Shown: piece by piece, positions 10,313 to 20,330 of the stretch
How positions within the stretch are numbered: position 1 is the first letter of the stretch
How the letters are laid out: every line of letters starts with the position of its first letter
From: Hydractinia symbiolongicarpus
Taxonomy: Eukaryota > Cnidaria > Hydrozoa > Anthoathecata > Hydractiniidae
Direction of reading: 5' to 3'
DNA: 64,000 nt
Assembly (NCBI RefSeq): GCF_029227915.1
Contig: NC_079879.1
Location: forward strand, 10,542,001 to 10,606,000
Position numbers and translations under genes: made by a program
The notes under the pieces: generated by a model
Databases searched by the model: none
Told to the model about the DNA's origin: nothing
What the model saw: only the letters and a program-made list of their open reading frames with translations

Positions 10313-11974
10313 CTAAGTTTTCTTTGAGATATTAAAATTGAGTTTTTTATATAATAATTTTTCAGTGCAACCCGAATTAAAATCAACCAATATGCATAAA
10401 GCCAGCATGGCCACATCTAACATTAAAGAAGAAAAGATTTCCCAATAATGATCACGTGAGCAAAGAACAATAGAAGTTTTTGCCTTAAAGTATTGTCCAA
10501 ATTTCTTTCATACAAGACAAAAAATATCTTCAGATCAATTGTATTTCAAGTGGCAAAAAGTATTCCTACTACTAAGTGAACACACAGCACTATTTGTCTT
10601 TCTTTAAAAAATAAGCTTACTCAAAATAATTAACAAAATTCAATCTAGCTCAGGCTACAGAAATATAATTATATGCTTAACTCAGATATCTTTGAATAGA
10701 TGACGTACACTGTCTCTTTTTTTCAAAAATAAATATAAATGTGCCAGCTCTTTCAGAACATGTATTCAGTATGGAATTAGCTGCATTTCATGTTGGTGGA
10801 AATTATATTTAAAAAAATATTCTCTTTATATAAAAAATCAACCCTGGCCTACTTTTCCACCACATCAGATTTTAAAAACTAACGTTTTCCTCAAAAAATT
10901 ATTTTTTAATCTTTTTATAAAATTATTATTCAGCAGATAATTGAAAAAAAAAACACCAATTTAAACTTTTTAATAGGAAATTTCCACAGTTAATGTGTAC
11001 TATTAATAGCATGGCTTTCCAATGAATGGCAGTAATAAGTATTATGACAATCAACAGCGCAAGTTATTGTTGCCAGAAATTGTATACTGGAAAGAATCAA
11101 TTTTTATATGTAAATTATACCTATTATCATCATTTTCCTCAAAAAGTTATTTTTTGGTCCTATAACAGCAGATCACTGAGAATTTACGGAACTAAAAATC
11201 TTGTGGTAACATTTTTAAAATTAAAAATCTTGATTTTGTAAACATTAAACGCACAAATCCTAACAAATTATAATTTTTTTAAAAATAAATTGGAATGATC
11301 ATCTGTTTTAACCCTATTCGGTCCGGGGTTTTTCGCACAAACTATGACTGGGGGGGGGGGCGGATTCCGATTTAAAAATGCCACTATCTGCTTGAAATAT
11401 AATTACTTTTGTTCTAGAGCGAATTTTTACATTCTGTTTGAAGTTTCTGAAAGCTAAATAAAAGTTATTTAACATATCTTCCGGTTTTTACATGGATCGG
11501 ATAAAAAATTGCCAAAAATTTCCAGAAAATCCGTTTTTTCCGATTTTCGGGTAAAATCCGACAAAATCGGGAAATCGAATTAGTCACGTGTTCAAATTAT
11601 TCCAAATGATTCTTCTTGATAAAACAAAGTTGTGTTGCAAGTTTCAAGTTCTAAGGATAATCCTAACAGAAGTTATTATATTTTCCCCATTATAAGGATT
11701 TCATAGAGATTTTTAGGAGTAGTTTCGAGTAATGGCCAATATCAAAGCCTCTGAAAGGTATGGGACCTAAAAAATTAGCATGCAGGTGTCTAATAGATAA
11801 ATGTTAAAACTCAGTAAGTATCATAGCCATATAACAAAGCAATCAGGAGTTATTAAAAAAAACCGTCAGGGGGGGTTAAAATTTCAAAATATAGGTCTAT
11901 ACTTCAAGTTTAAGTATTTTCCAGGTTATTTGAAACCCTGGTTTGTGTAAAGGAGGAAATCTCGAGGTTACTTG
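10313..11974. other. Intergenic stretch, nothing supported
   Basis: No exon with splice sites and no repeat termini. A run of G at about 11,350 and a patch of CCGATTTTCGG-like words at 11,500-11,580 suggest an old repeat but give no boundary. Confidence 0.45.
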
Positions 11975-12092
11975 TGGGGCCGTAGATTAGTGGTTATAGC
12001 TCTCGTACTCTGACCGGGGCTCGATTCCTCTTGATGGAGATTCAACATGGGTGAGTGAATCTGAATGTTACCATAGCCCCGGTTTAATTGGT
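11975..12092 (+). repeat. tRNA-derived SINE, family B, copy 1
   Basis: The head resembles a tRNA. There is an A-box-like TAGATTAGTGGTTATAG, a segment that would be the anticodon arm (CTCTCGTACTCTG), and a B-box-like GGCTCGATTCC. A non-tRNA body follows (TTCAACATGGGTGAGTGAAT, then TTACCATAGCCCCGG). An inverted copy at 19,236-19,355 preserves the same order. The anticodon region is shortened relative to that copy, so this is not a working tRNA gene. Confidence 0.75.
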
Positions 12093-12378
12093 TACCAGAA
12101 GTTCAGAATAAAAGAAGTGAAGTTTATTCAAAAGAAATACCACAGCCCATTTATCTTTTATCATTCAGCACAGTGGGTGTTCTTTTTAACTTACTAATTA
12201 CAGGCTTTTTATTAGTAGCTAGCTAAACATTGGCTTTATAGTAAAAATAAATATACAGCTACTTTACCACCGAAAGCCTCAATACAAGCTGGAATTCAGA
12301 ATTGACAGTTCTTTATGCATTTCAAGCCTTCAAAGAGTGGAAACACTTTGAACGATAGCTGGCATCCAAATTACATAA

Positions 12379-12735
12379 GGCGGACGTCACAAATATCGGG
12401 TGTTAGAGTCATTTGAGCACCAAAAATAGAGTCGGTCGGTAGATCGGCGAATGATAACTCAAAATTTCAAAAAATTTTATCCAACCATCCAGCCATTAAC
12501 GAGCGCCATTAAATCGCCGATATTTAATGATAACTTTGGCATCTCCGGCAGTTTCCGCGTGAACACTTTTCACATTTTAAAGCGAAGCACAACAATCGCT
12601 GCAATCGCTGTGGAGAGACAACAAGCGTATAATATTTTTTGTCATTTTAGTTTTTCCGACTCAGTATATCAAAAATTTCGATCAAAAATAGGGTCAGTCG
12701 GGTGACTCTAACACCAAATATTTGTGACGTCTGCC
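12379..12735. mobile_element. PIF/Harbinger-type MITE (TAA target duplication)
   Basis: Inverted ends of more than 30 bp: left GGCGGACGTCACAAATAT, then GGTGTTAGAGTCA. The right end is the complement with a few changes. It is flanked by TAA on both sides (12376-12378 and 12736-12738). A 3-bp TWA duplication is typical of PIF/Harbinger elements. The 357-bp interior has a short + frame with no known motif. Confidence 0.75.
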
Positions 12736-12755
12736 TAATCATTAATAAACAAATA

Positions 12756-12880
12756 CTGACCGGTTTTGATAACGTACTGTGAAATACAAAGCCTGGCTCA
12801 AAAGTACAGACCAAGCTTGTGAGGTCTGTGCCCCTGACAAATGGCTTTGTATTTTACAGGGCAGAATCAAAACCGGTCAG
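12756..12880. mobile_element. Foldback MITE with TA flanks
   Basis: A 125-bp near-palindrome. The outer arms CTGACCGGTTTTGAT and its complement match perfectly. After a short mismatch, GTGAAATACAAAGCC pairs with GGCTTTGTATTTTAC, and an inner ACAGACC/GGTCTGT pair surrounds a 10-base loop. TA lies on each side (12754-12755 and 12881-12882). It sits 18 bp beyond the right target duplication of the preceding MITE. Confidence 0.75.
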
Positions 12881-13022
12881 TAGCCATTTTATAGCTGAAA
12901 TCTATTCTCATCTTTAAAACAACAATCAAATTTTGCACATGATTAGATGGAATACCAATACATGGAATCACAGTCCTGATATTTACTTGCGCACGCATCT
13001 AAGTGATTATGTAATGCCCGAT

Positions 13023-13093
13023 GCGCACGCAGAAATGGAGGTAAAAATGTAAACAAACTAATCAGAAAAGTTACCTCAATTTCTGCGCGCGCA
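13023..13093. repeat. Inverted repeat / hairpin
   Basis: GCGCACGCAGAAATGGAGG at 13,023 pairs with CCTCAATTTCTGCGCGCGC ending at 13,093, around a loop of roughly 25 bases, with one or two mismatches. Outside the arms, further GCGCACGC words occur at about 12,990, so it may be the core of a larger old foldback element. Confidence 0.5.
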
Positions 13094-13251
13094 GGAAAAA
13101 TACGGCACTATAATTGAGTGTATGGCAAATTTTAATCCACAACTACTTAAATTAGAATGTACAGTTCAAATTTTAAAGGGAGAAGAAAACGTTCGAAATT
13201 ACGTTAAAAACGAACCAACCAAAAAGGGTATTTGTTTCAGTTATTTTAAAC

Positions 13252-13421
13252 CGACTTACCCTTCCAAACATTCCAAGTCAGCTCTTCGTCTGAATCAAAT
13301 GTCTTTTCGCATGTTACGCAGAAGCAAATTGTATGTTCAGCAGTGGCTTTTACTTCTACTTTTTGCTCATGAGCAATCAGAGCTCTTACAGCCAACGTTA
13401 TGTTGGAAGCCCACGCTGGGA
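13252..13421 (-). CDS. Possible internal exon, unrecognised Cys-containing protein
   Basis: On the minus strand a strong acceptor (TTTTTCCTTTCCCAG) precedes an open segment that runs to a GTAAGT donor just below 13,254. It encodes about 55 residues, including WASNITLAVRALIAHEQK and then HTICFCVTCEKTFDSDEELTW. The CxxC and acidic tail look like a piece of a small zinc-binding or redox motif. No partner exon could be joined with confidence, and the + strand frame across the same bases is its shadow. It could be a real exon, a relic, or chance. Confidence 0.35.
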
Positions 13422-13982
13422 AAGGAAAAATTGAAGTTCAGCCATAGAAAGTTCTAAAAAATTCTGCAAACATTTAATATCTTCAACCGAAGCCATCAAG
13501 CTCACTTGATTTAACTTTTTAGCTTTTTTAATTAATTTTTTTGTGTAAAATATATAAGAATTGATTAAAAATTAACTTGTATAAACAGGAAAACCACGCC
13601 ACCACATAAACTTCGCATCCCTGCTAGCAGCGGTGTTGTATTTTGTCATAGTGATTACCCAGAATGCTTTGCGCAACCGTGAAAGATCTATTACGTCTAC
13701 CATTAATGATCGATTAGGCCCCTGGGGGCTTATTTGTCAAAATGGGTTTTGGGGGACAGGGCTTATTCGGGAGGGGCGTGGCGGGGGGTTAAATGGGAGG
13801 GGACTTATAAAATTATACAAAAGTCTTAGTGTGCTAAAAATAAAAACAACAATTTTAATAAACACAACGATCGTCTCTAAGGGAGCCGCATCAATCATTT
13901 CCTCTGCATCTGGGATAAATGGGTTGTCTTCCGTCTCGTTTACCAGTTGTATTTGTTCATTGAGCATTGAGGGTATTTCGAA

Positions 13983-14161
13983 CTCGTTGGGTGAGCGCAG
14001 AAGAACACAAGATGTGAAATTGAAAAGGAATATTTAGGCGGGTCTCCTAAATTTGCTTCTTTGTATGTGATATTATGATGAACACTGGCAAATCAACGTT
14101 TATGCCTTGTTTATCTGCCAACTACACTTGATTTACTGAGAAAAAGCTCTTTGTAGGATGT
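13983..14161 (-). repeat. Direct duplication, copy 1 (about 180 bp)
   Basis: Near-identical in layout to 14,588-14,768, about 605 bp away. Shared words on + are TCGTTGGGTRAGCGCAG, GATGTGAAATTGAAAA, ATATTTAGGCGKGTCT and GATATTATGATGA. On the minus strand both copies keep a short frame opening after a TTGTAG or GTGTAG acceptor-like site. It reads LADKQGINVDLPVFIIIS in this copy and ends in TKKQI and TAG. Confidence 0.65.
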
Positions 14162-14587
14162 AAACATATCCAAATTAGTTTTGCTTCACCCAGTGAACGG
14201 CTATCATGAATCGCGTTTGAACATATAAACTACATTGAAAAGGCTTCATTTATTTTTTCCATGAATACTTTTGTAGTGTTTTCGCAAATACTAAACATGG
14301 TAGAGCAATTTTAAAGTAACAATTTCTGCACTTGAAAATTATGAAGTATGGATGACATTACACACTGGTTGTTCACGTTCCAGCTCAAAGATAGAAATTT
14401 CGACTATTCTTTCATAAAACCGCAACTAGACATTCAACAATCAAGAGCAAAATTAATATCCCCAAAGTAACTTGTGAGGAATTGACGATTGATGTATGAA
14501 TACAAAGCATAATAGTGAACACTCATGGTATTTAGGACATACATTGCTTGTAATGTATTCTCTAAGGCTCACACAAACGGATCATGT

Positions 14588-14768
14588 CTCGTTGGGTAAG
14601 CGCAGTAAAACACAGGATGTGAAATTGAAAATGAATATTTAGGCGTGTCTGCTAAATTTGTTTCTTTGTCTCTGATATTATGATGACCACCGGCGTATCG
14701 GCCATCATCCCTTGCTTATCTACCAACTACAAGTGATGTACTGATAAGAATCTCTTTGTGCGAAGATG
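14588..14768 (-). repeat. Direct duplication, copy 2 (about 180 bp)
   Basis: Partner of 13,983-14,161, same orientation. Its minus-strand short frame reads LVDKQGMMADTPVVIIIS and also ends TKKQI and TAG. Conservation of the stop position and of the DKQG and IIIS words in both copies could mean a duplicated exon or two copies of one transposon fragment. The intervening 430 bp is not duplicated. Confidence 0.65.
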
Positions 14769-14814
14769 TCACGATAATTTTTCGTTTGTATATAGTGCGA
14801 GACCATTATGAACG

Positions 14815-14930
14815 CCTCTTTACTACAGAGAAATACGCTCTACTACAGGCTACTACACTCTACTACAGAAAAATACGCTTTACTACAGAGAAATACATTC
14901 TACTACGCTCTACTACACGCTACTAATTTC
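14815..14930. repeat. Short interrupted tandem repeat, TCTACTACA words
   Basis: The words CTCTACTACA or TTTACTACAG alternate with GAAATACGCT or CATT variants about eight times, giving an irregular repeat of 10 to 20 bases. No coding frame or known satellite family recognised. Confidence 0.7.
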
Positions 14931-15410
14931 CTATTTCTCTATTTTTATTGTTTAAGTTTTATTCCATGAGTTACTAAAACTAAGGTTCACAAATATAATT
15001 TTTTAAAAAAAATTCTTGATGATTTGAATTCTGATCGATTTCCATTTTCTCCTTAGAGAAAGCCTTTGTCTTTATACCACCTGTTAATGTTGCTGATAAT
15101 ATCTTACATTCTTATATTACTTTCTTAATGACTAGTACTGTAAATAGTTTTTAAAAAAAATAAAAAACAAGAATTTCCAAGAAAGACATATTTTCTTCAA
15201 CCATTGTCTCATTATGATGTCATTACTTCCTGTGATGACATATCAACTTAAATATTTTGTCACTAATTAAGTCACAACATATTGATGCTTCTTTGTGCCA
15301 AGTTTTGTCACTTAAAACCAAACTGAACAAAAGTTACAGCCCGCAGGCACTTTATGCCCCCCCCCATACTTACAAGGGTCAAAAAAGCCCATACAAATAG
15401 TCGTTACCAT
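14931..15410. other. Intergenic stretch, nothing supported
   Basis: AT-rich spacer between the short tandem repeat and the LINE tail. No frame or structure seen; a run of C lies at 15,357-15,365. Confidence 0.45.
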
Positions 15411-17409
15411 AGTCATCATCATCATCATTCTCGGCTTAACGTCCGTTTTCCATGCTAGCATGGGTTGGACGGGGTATATTAATGACCCTCTTCCAATCTG
15501 ATCTAGACTGTGTTAGATCTAAACTCAACTTCCTCTCTATTAAGTCTGTCCTTATAACCTCCTGCCAAGTCTTTCTCGGTCTGCCTCTGGGCTTTGCCCC
15601 AGGAACTATCAAGTCTCTACACTTTCTTACCCAATTAACCTCCTCCATTCTTTCCAAGTGCCCCAGCCAATTCAATCTTCTTATCTGGATAACATCTTTA
15701 ATTCTACAGAGACTTAGCCTGCTTCTTAGCTCATCTGAACTCTTTCTGTCTCTCAGACTGGCATTACACATCCACCTAACCATTCTCATATCATTCCTTT
15801 CTAAACGGTCAAGATCTTCCTGCTTCACTGCCCATGTCTCACTACCGTACAACATAACACTTCTTACACAGGCCTCATACAACCTACCTTTTACCTCAAT
15901 TGACAGAACTCTGCTAGTCAATAAAGGAAGTAACTCTCTAAACTTTTTCCAAGCAGAACCTATCCTGCAAGTAACACTTCTTCCAACACCCCCTTCACTG
16001 CCCAACATATCACCTAAGTAACAGAAGTTCTTAACTATCTCTAACGAGCCACTGTTGTACATCATTAAAGCTGGAAATACTTTATTCTCTATAATCTCAC
16101 CTTTGCAACGCTTGCATACAAACTGTATGCCAGCTCTTAACCTTCCACTAATACTACTGCACTTCTTATGTACCCAATGCTTGCAAGTCTGACAAAAAAT
16201 TGAGTTACTACCAACCCCTTTCCTGCAAACTCCACAAGGCCACTTTCCAACTACAAGGTCACACTTGGCTGCAATGCTACTTATCATGACTTTAGACTTT
16301 GCTGTGTTTACCTTCAGCCCTTTCCCTTCTAGTCTTTTCTTCCACTTCTCAAACTTTTCAACTAATTCTTCCATCGACTCTGCTATGAGAACCAAATCAT
16401 CTGCATACAATAACTCCCATGGACAACCTGTTCTGAACTCCATCGACAGCGCTTCTAAGACTAGAATAAACAACAAAGGACTAAGTACAGAACCCTGATG
16501 TACACCAACATTTACACTAAATTCATCACTAAGTGAATCGTTAATCCTGACACGACTTCTAGCATTGCTGTACTTAGACTGAACCATCGTAACTAGCCAC
16601 TCATCCACACCTAATTTTCTCATAGCCCACCAAATAACTTTACGTGGCACTCTATCAAAAGCTTTCTCTAAATCTACAAAGGCAAAATAGAGATTCTTTC
16701 TCTTTCCTAAATACTTTTCCTGAAGCTGTCTGAGTAAAAATATTGCATCTGTAGTGCCACGCCCTGGAACAAAACCAAATTGCATCTTATCTATATCAAT
16801 TCTTTCTCTAAGTAACTTATCAATCACTCTTTCAATAACTTTCATTACTTGATCAACCAACTTCAAACCTCTATAGTTACTCCTTTCTAATGCATCACCC
16901 TTGCCCTTAAAACAATTCACTATTACACTCGACTGCCACTCACTCGGAATAGCACCATCCTTTATAATCTGGTTAGCAAGACTTGTAATAAGCTCAACTC
17001 CAATATATCCAGATGCTTTTACCATCTCTGCAACAATACCTGATACTCCTGCAGCCTTGCCAATCTTCATTTTCCTAATAGCCTCCACTACCCATTCTGT
17101 CTTGATCTGCATGGCTGGCCCTTCTACGACATCATCATCAGACAAATTATCCTCGTCCCAATCAAACTCAGTGTTAAGCAACCTCTGATAATGATTCTTC
17201 CAAGCTACCCTTTTCTCCTCCTCTGTGCTAGCCAAAACACCTTCATCATTACGTATACACTTCTCACCTACAATATCTTGATTAGTCTTCTTCATTTGCT
17301 TTGCTATCTTGAATACCTCATTGCGCTGGTCTTCCCTTCTTAACACATCTGCAAATCTGTTTCTCTCTGCTTCTGATTTTGCCTTATAAACTGCTGTACG
17401 AGCCCGACG
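15411..17409 (-). mobile_element. RTE-like LINE, 5'-truncated, with (ATG)n tail
   Basis: Non-LTR retrotransposon copy on the minus strand. Its 3' untranslated region is only a few bases long and ends in an ATGATGATGATGATG tract (15,411-15,431 on +). Short 3' regions with microsatellite tails are usual for the RTE-type clades. The open frame continues upstream past the first possible start to about 17,409 and meets TAG there. No endonuclease domain lies upstream, so the insertion is 5'-truncated, the common outcome of target-primed reverse transcription. No clear target duplication. The long frame without stops implies a fairly recent insertion. Confidence 0.85.
15436..17409 (-). CDS. LINE reverse transcriptase with internal PHD finger (partial)
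   Basis: Copies element RNA into the genome. The frame is open from 17,409 with no ATG at its start; residues are counted from Val (GTG) at 17,344-17,346, giving 636. The reverse transcriptase domain spans about 80-360, with GFVPGRGTTDAIF near 191, the FVDLEKAFDRVP motif near 223-234, GVHQGSVLSPLLF near 281-293 and the catalytic YADD at 314-317. A PHD-type zinc finger follows: Cys 371, 374, 385, 388, His 393, Cys 396, 411, 414 (C4HC3). The C-terminal region contains RRLNWLGHLERM and GRPRKTW, conserved in RTE-related LINEs. The N-terminal endonuclease is missing. Frames on the + strand across it are shadows. Confidence 0.9.
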   Translation of the reverse strand, partial: RRARTAVYKAKSEAERNRFADVLRREDQRNEVFKIAKQMKKTNQDIVGEKCIRNDEGVLASTEEEKRVAWKNHYQRLLNTEFDWDEDNLSDDDVVEGPAMQIKTEWVVEAIRKMKIGKAAGVSGIVAEMVKASGYIGVELITSLANQIIKDGAIPSEWQSSVIVNCFKGKGDALERSNYRGLKLVDQVMKVIERVIDKLLRERIDIDKMQFGFVPGRGTTDAIFLLRQLQEKYLGKRKNLYFAFVDLEKAFDRVPRKVIWWAMRKLGVDEWLVTMVQSKYSNARSRVRINDSLSDEFSVNVGVHQGSVLSPLLFILVLEALSMEFRTGCPWELLYADDLVLIAESMEELVEKFEKWKKRLEGKGLKVNTAKSKVMISSIAAKCDLVVGKWPCGVCRKGVGSNSIFCQTCKHWVHKKCSSISGRLRAGIQFVCKRCKGEIIENKVFPALMMYNSGSLEIVKNFCYLGDMLGSEGGVGRSVTCRIGSAWKKFRELLPLLTSRVLSIEVKGRLYEACVRSVMLYGSETWAVKQEDLDRLERNDMRMVRWMCNASLRDRKSSDELRSRLSLCRIKDVIQIRRLNWLGHLERMEEVNWVRKCRDLIVPGAKPRGRPRKTWQEVIRTDLIERKLSLDLTQSRSDWKRVINIPRPTHASMENGR

Positions 17410-19195
17410 CTAAAATTTCTGTAAGAAACTTAAAAGCTCTTTCACAGTGTTAAATTTTTAAGAGAGTATCACTTACATTTTAAATCTCTTTTACAAAACT
17501 ATAAAGGATGTGGGATGGAAAGCACGCTTAGCGTGGAGAGGAATGTTTGATCTAAAAAAGCTTTTTTCTTCTTCTTGAGAGAATAAGTAGAACGCAAGTT
17601 ATGATGAGTATTCTGACAATTGGAGGTTAAAAATTGTGGAAAAAATTTTAATACTAAATAACTCCAAAAGTAAAAAACAATAAGAAAAAATTAAAAAAGC
17701 ATTTTTAGATCAATGTCTTGTGATCACAAAAAAGCAAACAGCAAACTTCAGAAATTAGTAGTTTTGTAAAAGAGATTGCATTTGTAGGAGAGGGGTAATT
17801 TTTTTGTGTCTATTAAACCTTCAAATTTTATTTTTTCTTAATAAATAAATATAGGTAATCATATAGGCTTTCTAAAAATATATACATTAATATATCAAAA
17901 TAAAGTTTTGGTGAATTAAAAGCATTTTAAAATATCACATCTTTTTTGTATATTCATGCCTTAACCTTAAACTTACAGTTTATAAGTAATATGAATTGAT
18001 AGAGTATAGAGATTATCATAAATCTGTGTATATATATAAAAAAGTAAACTCTTTTTAAAGTCTGGATTTCAGCTGCGAACGTGCTTAATTTTTGGCAAAA
18101 TCTCAGTCTCAATGTTCGTAAAAGCCAGGTCCTAATATATTTTGGTTTCTTTCATGAAATCTTGAAAATTAATCTTGCAGAATTGTTCAAATTGTTTATT
18201 TACAGAAAATAATCTCCATGGCATTCTTTTTTGTTTTTGACCCCACAAAAAAAAACTCACATTGTTTTCATTTGTTAAAGTTCGATATGACAAGCATTCC
18301 GTGGACAAAATTTTAGAGAAATTTTTTTTTTACTCAGTACGTCAGTAACCATAGAGTTATTTTTTTTCAAGCAACAATTTTTAAATTGTTTCGTGAAGTG
18401 ATCCTCTTAAGGAAAAATGTTTTTGACTGAGTGAAATCACTGGACGATTTCATTTGCCTGAAAAATACCAAGATGGTAACTCTCTGAATACAAAATTTAA
18501 GAATTAGGATATCATCCCTTTTGTCAACCTTATATTTTGGAATTTTTAACAATTTTTTTTACCAAATATAATCTATGATAGAGGCCTAAAATGTGACACA
18601 AATAAGCAAGAACATTCCAAGGAAAGTTTAAAGTCCAACATTCCCCACCAAATTAAATTAGTATACTAATTCTGAAATCACAAATGTGTAAAATGTGAGT
18701 TATGTAATCCTGGCTAATGTTTTTTTCACAGATGTTGTTTAAAAAAAAGGTACACTGGAGACACAGGATATATACCAGCAACATCACCAATTTTTGTAAA
18801 CAGCTTCAAATTTTACGTTTGTTTGGAACAAGTCAACAAGCCAACTAGCTAGCTACCCATATCATTATATTCAAATCTAGCTAACACCTAGCTCATTTAA
18901 CACCAAGAATAATACACAAAAGCATTAGAATGGCCCAGTGATGCATACTATTATCCCATATTATCACCAAATGGTTATAACAATCTGTATGACAAATTAA
19001 CTTGGCAAATATGGCAAGTAAACAAACCATGTTTGCACTACTTCGCTGCAAACTTAAAATTCGCTTATAAGTAATCTCGTTTTCATGTTATTTGGTATTA
19101 TATAATATATTATATAAGTAAACCAGTCGTGATTTGTTTTAGGCATGGTGTTTCAATGCAATAATATATTTGGCCTCATTTTGAGCTACGCAGAC
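17410..19195. other. Intergenic stretch, nothing supported
   Basis: AT-rich and repeat-poor to the eye. No exon candidate with both splice sites, no transposon ends. Confidence 0.45.
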
Positions 19196-19235
19196 CCACA
19201 CAGTGAGCCATCTTCCCAATTTCTCTCACATGGCT

Positions 19236-19355
19236 TGGGTTAACCCAGGGCTATGGTAACATTCACTCGCCCATGTTGAATCGCCGTCAAGAGGAATCGA
19301 ACCCCGGTCTCTCGCACAGAGTACGAGAGCTATAACCACTAATCTATGGCGCCAC
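19236..19355 (-). repeat. tRNA-derived SINE, family B, copy 2
   Basis: Inverted relative to 11,975-12,092 and better preserved. The minus strand reads GGCGCCATAGATTAGTGG (A-box region), then CTCTCGTACTCTGTGCGAGAG (a potential anticodon-like stem-loop), then GACCGGGGTTCGATTCC with an exact GGTTCGATTCC B-box. The body TTCAACATGGGCGAGTGAAT and TTACCATAGCCCTGGGTTAAC follows. The order tRNA-like head then unrelated body defines a SINE rather than a tRNA gene. Confidence 0.8.
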
Positions 19356-19697
19356 AAAAATAAATCTTACAAATATATATACTTATGGGGACCCTTTTTC
19401 AAAAATTTACCAAATACTTACTTAAATTAATGAATTTCTTCAAGAAAAAGAAGAAAAGGGGAAATCTATGAATTTCAATAATATATACCTTAACCGTATT
19501 TATGCAGAGGCAGGTAAAATCAACCCACTCACAACTTAAAAAGATGCTGATTTCAAAAGGTCACCTAAATTTTCCTTAAATGTCCTGATTTTTCTTCTCA
19601 AATCATCTGAAAAAAATTTTAACATTTGGTTATTTTTTTATAGTTTTTATATTGTTTATTTTGAATCACCACTATCAAAGCTCCTCAATTTTGTTAA

Positions 19698-20330
19698 AGG
19701 GGAACTCCAGTGAAAATCACTTTTTTCTTTTTCCTTTTATACGTACTCGAAAAAGCATAAGAAATAAAAAACAGCTTACTTAACTTGTTTCCTTATTTAA
19801 AATTGTTGTACTAGCCTTCGCATATTTATTTTTTTTCTCATAAAAAAACAGACATGCGCGATTTCATTAAGACTGGACCTGATTATAAATAATGACGACA
19901 CATTGTGCAGAAAGTTGGAGAGTATATATATATTAAATATAAACTTATAGTTTACATTTAAATTGTTTGTTTTTGTATGTATTTAACCAATCGATCGGAG
20001 AAATGTAAAAAAGTTAGTTTTCATAGAATCCCGTCTTTAGAAAAGAAAGAATTCAAACAAAAAATGACTTAAAAAAATGTCGTGCAATCAAAGTTTTTAT
20101 ATAAAAAGTAAGAAAGATTTTTTACTGAATTTTTGACGAAAAGAATGTAAAAAAAGCGATAAAATATATTATATATGGCTGTAGCTTTGTAAAGGTTATG
20201 TAATGTTCGTCATTATAACAAGACATCTTATCAACGAACAATGCAAACAGTAAGTAAACAAAACTTTTAGAAGGCGAGCTACCAATCTTACAGACTTTCT
20301 GCACGATGTGGCATAAGCTTATTTATTAGG
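19698..20330 (+). mobile_element. Rearranged partial copy of the THAP/TTAA transposon
   Basis: After TTAA (19694-19697) the left end AGGGGAACTCCAGTGAAAA and the following 230 bp match the element at 8,836. A THAP remnant follows, TNRSEKCKKVSFHRIPSLEKK at about 19,985-20,070, with the first Cys pair lost. The right TIR is absent. Instead, around 20,298-20,330, the sequence CTTTCTGCACGATGTGG appears. It is the reverse complement of the CACATCGTGCAGAAAG segment found near the left end of the first copy. The element therefore looks internally deleted and partly inverted. Confidence 0.65.

Noticed and set aside
15452-17188. Three + strand frames of 77-189 codons
   Set aside because: Antisense shadows of the minus-strand LINE reverse transcriptase, which has all catalytic motifs.
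11975-19355. Functional tRNA genes at the two family B copies
   Set aside because: The head is tRNA-like, but the anticodon arm is altered or shortened, the acceptor stem does not close, and a common unrelated body follows, which marks a SINE.
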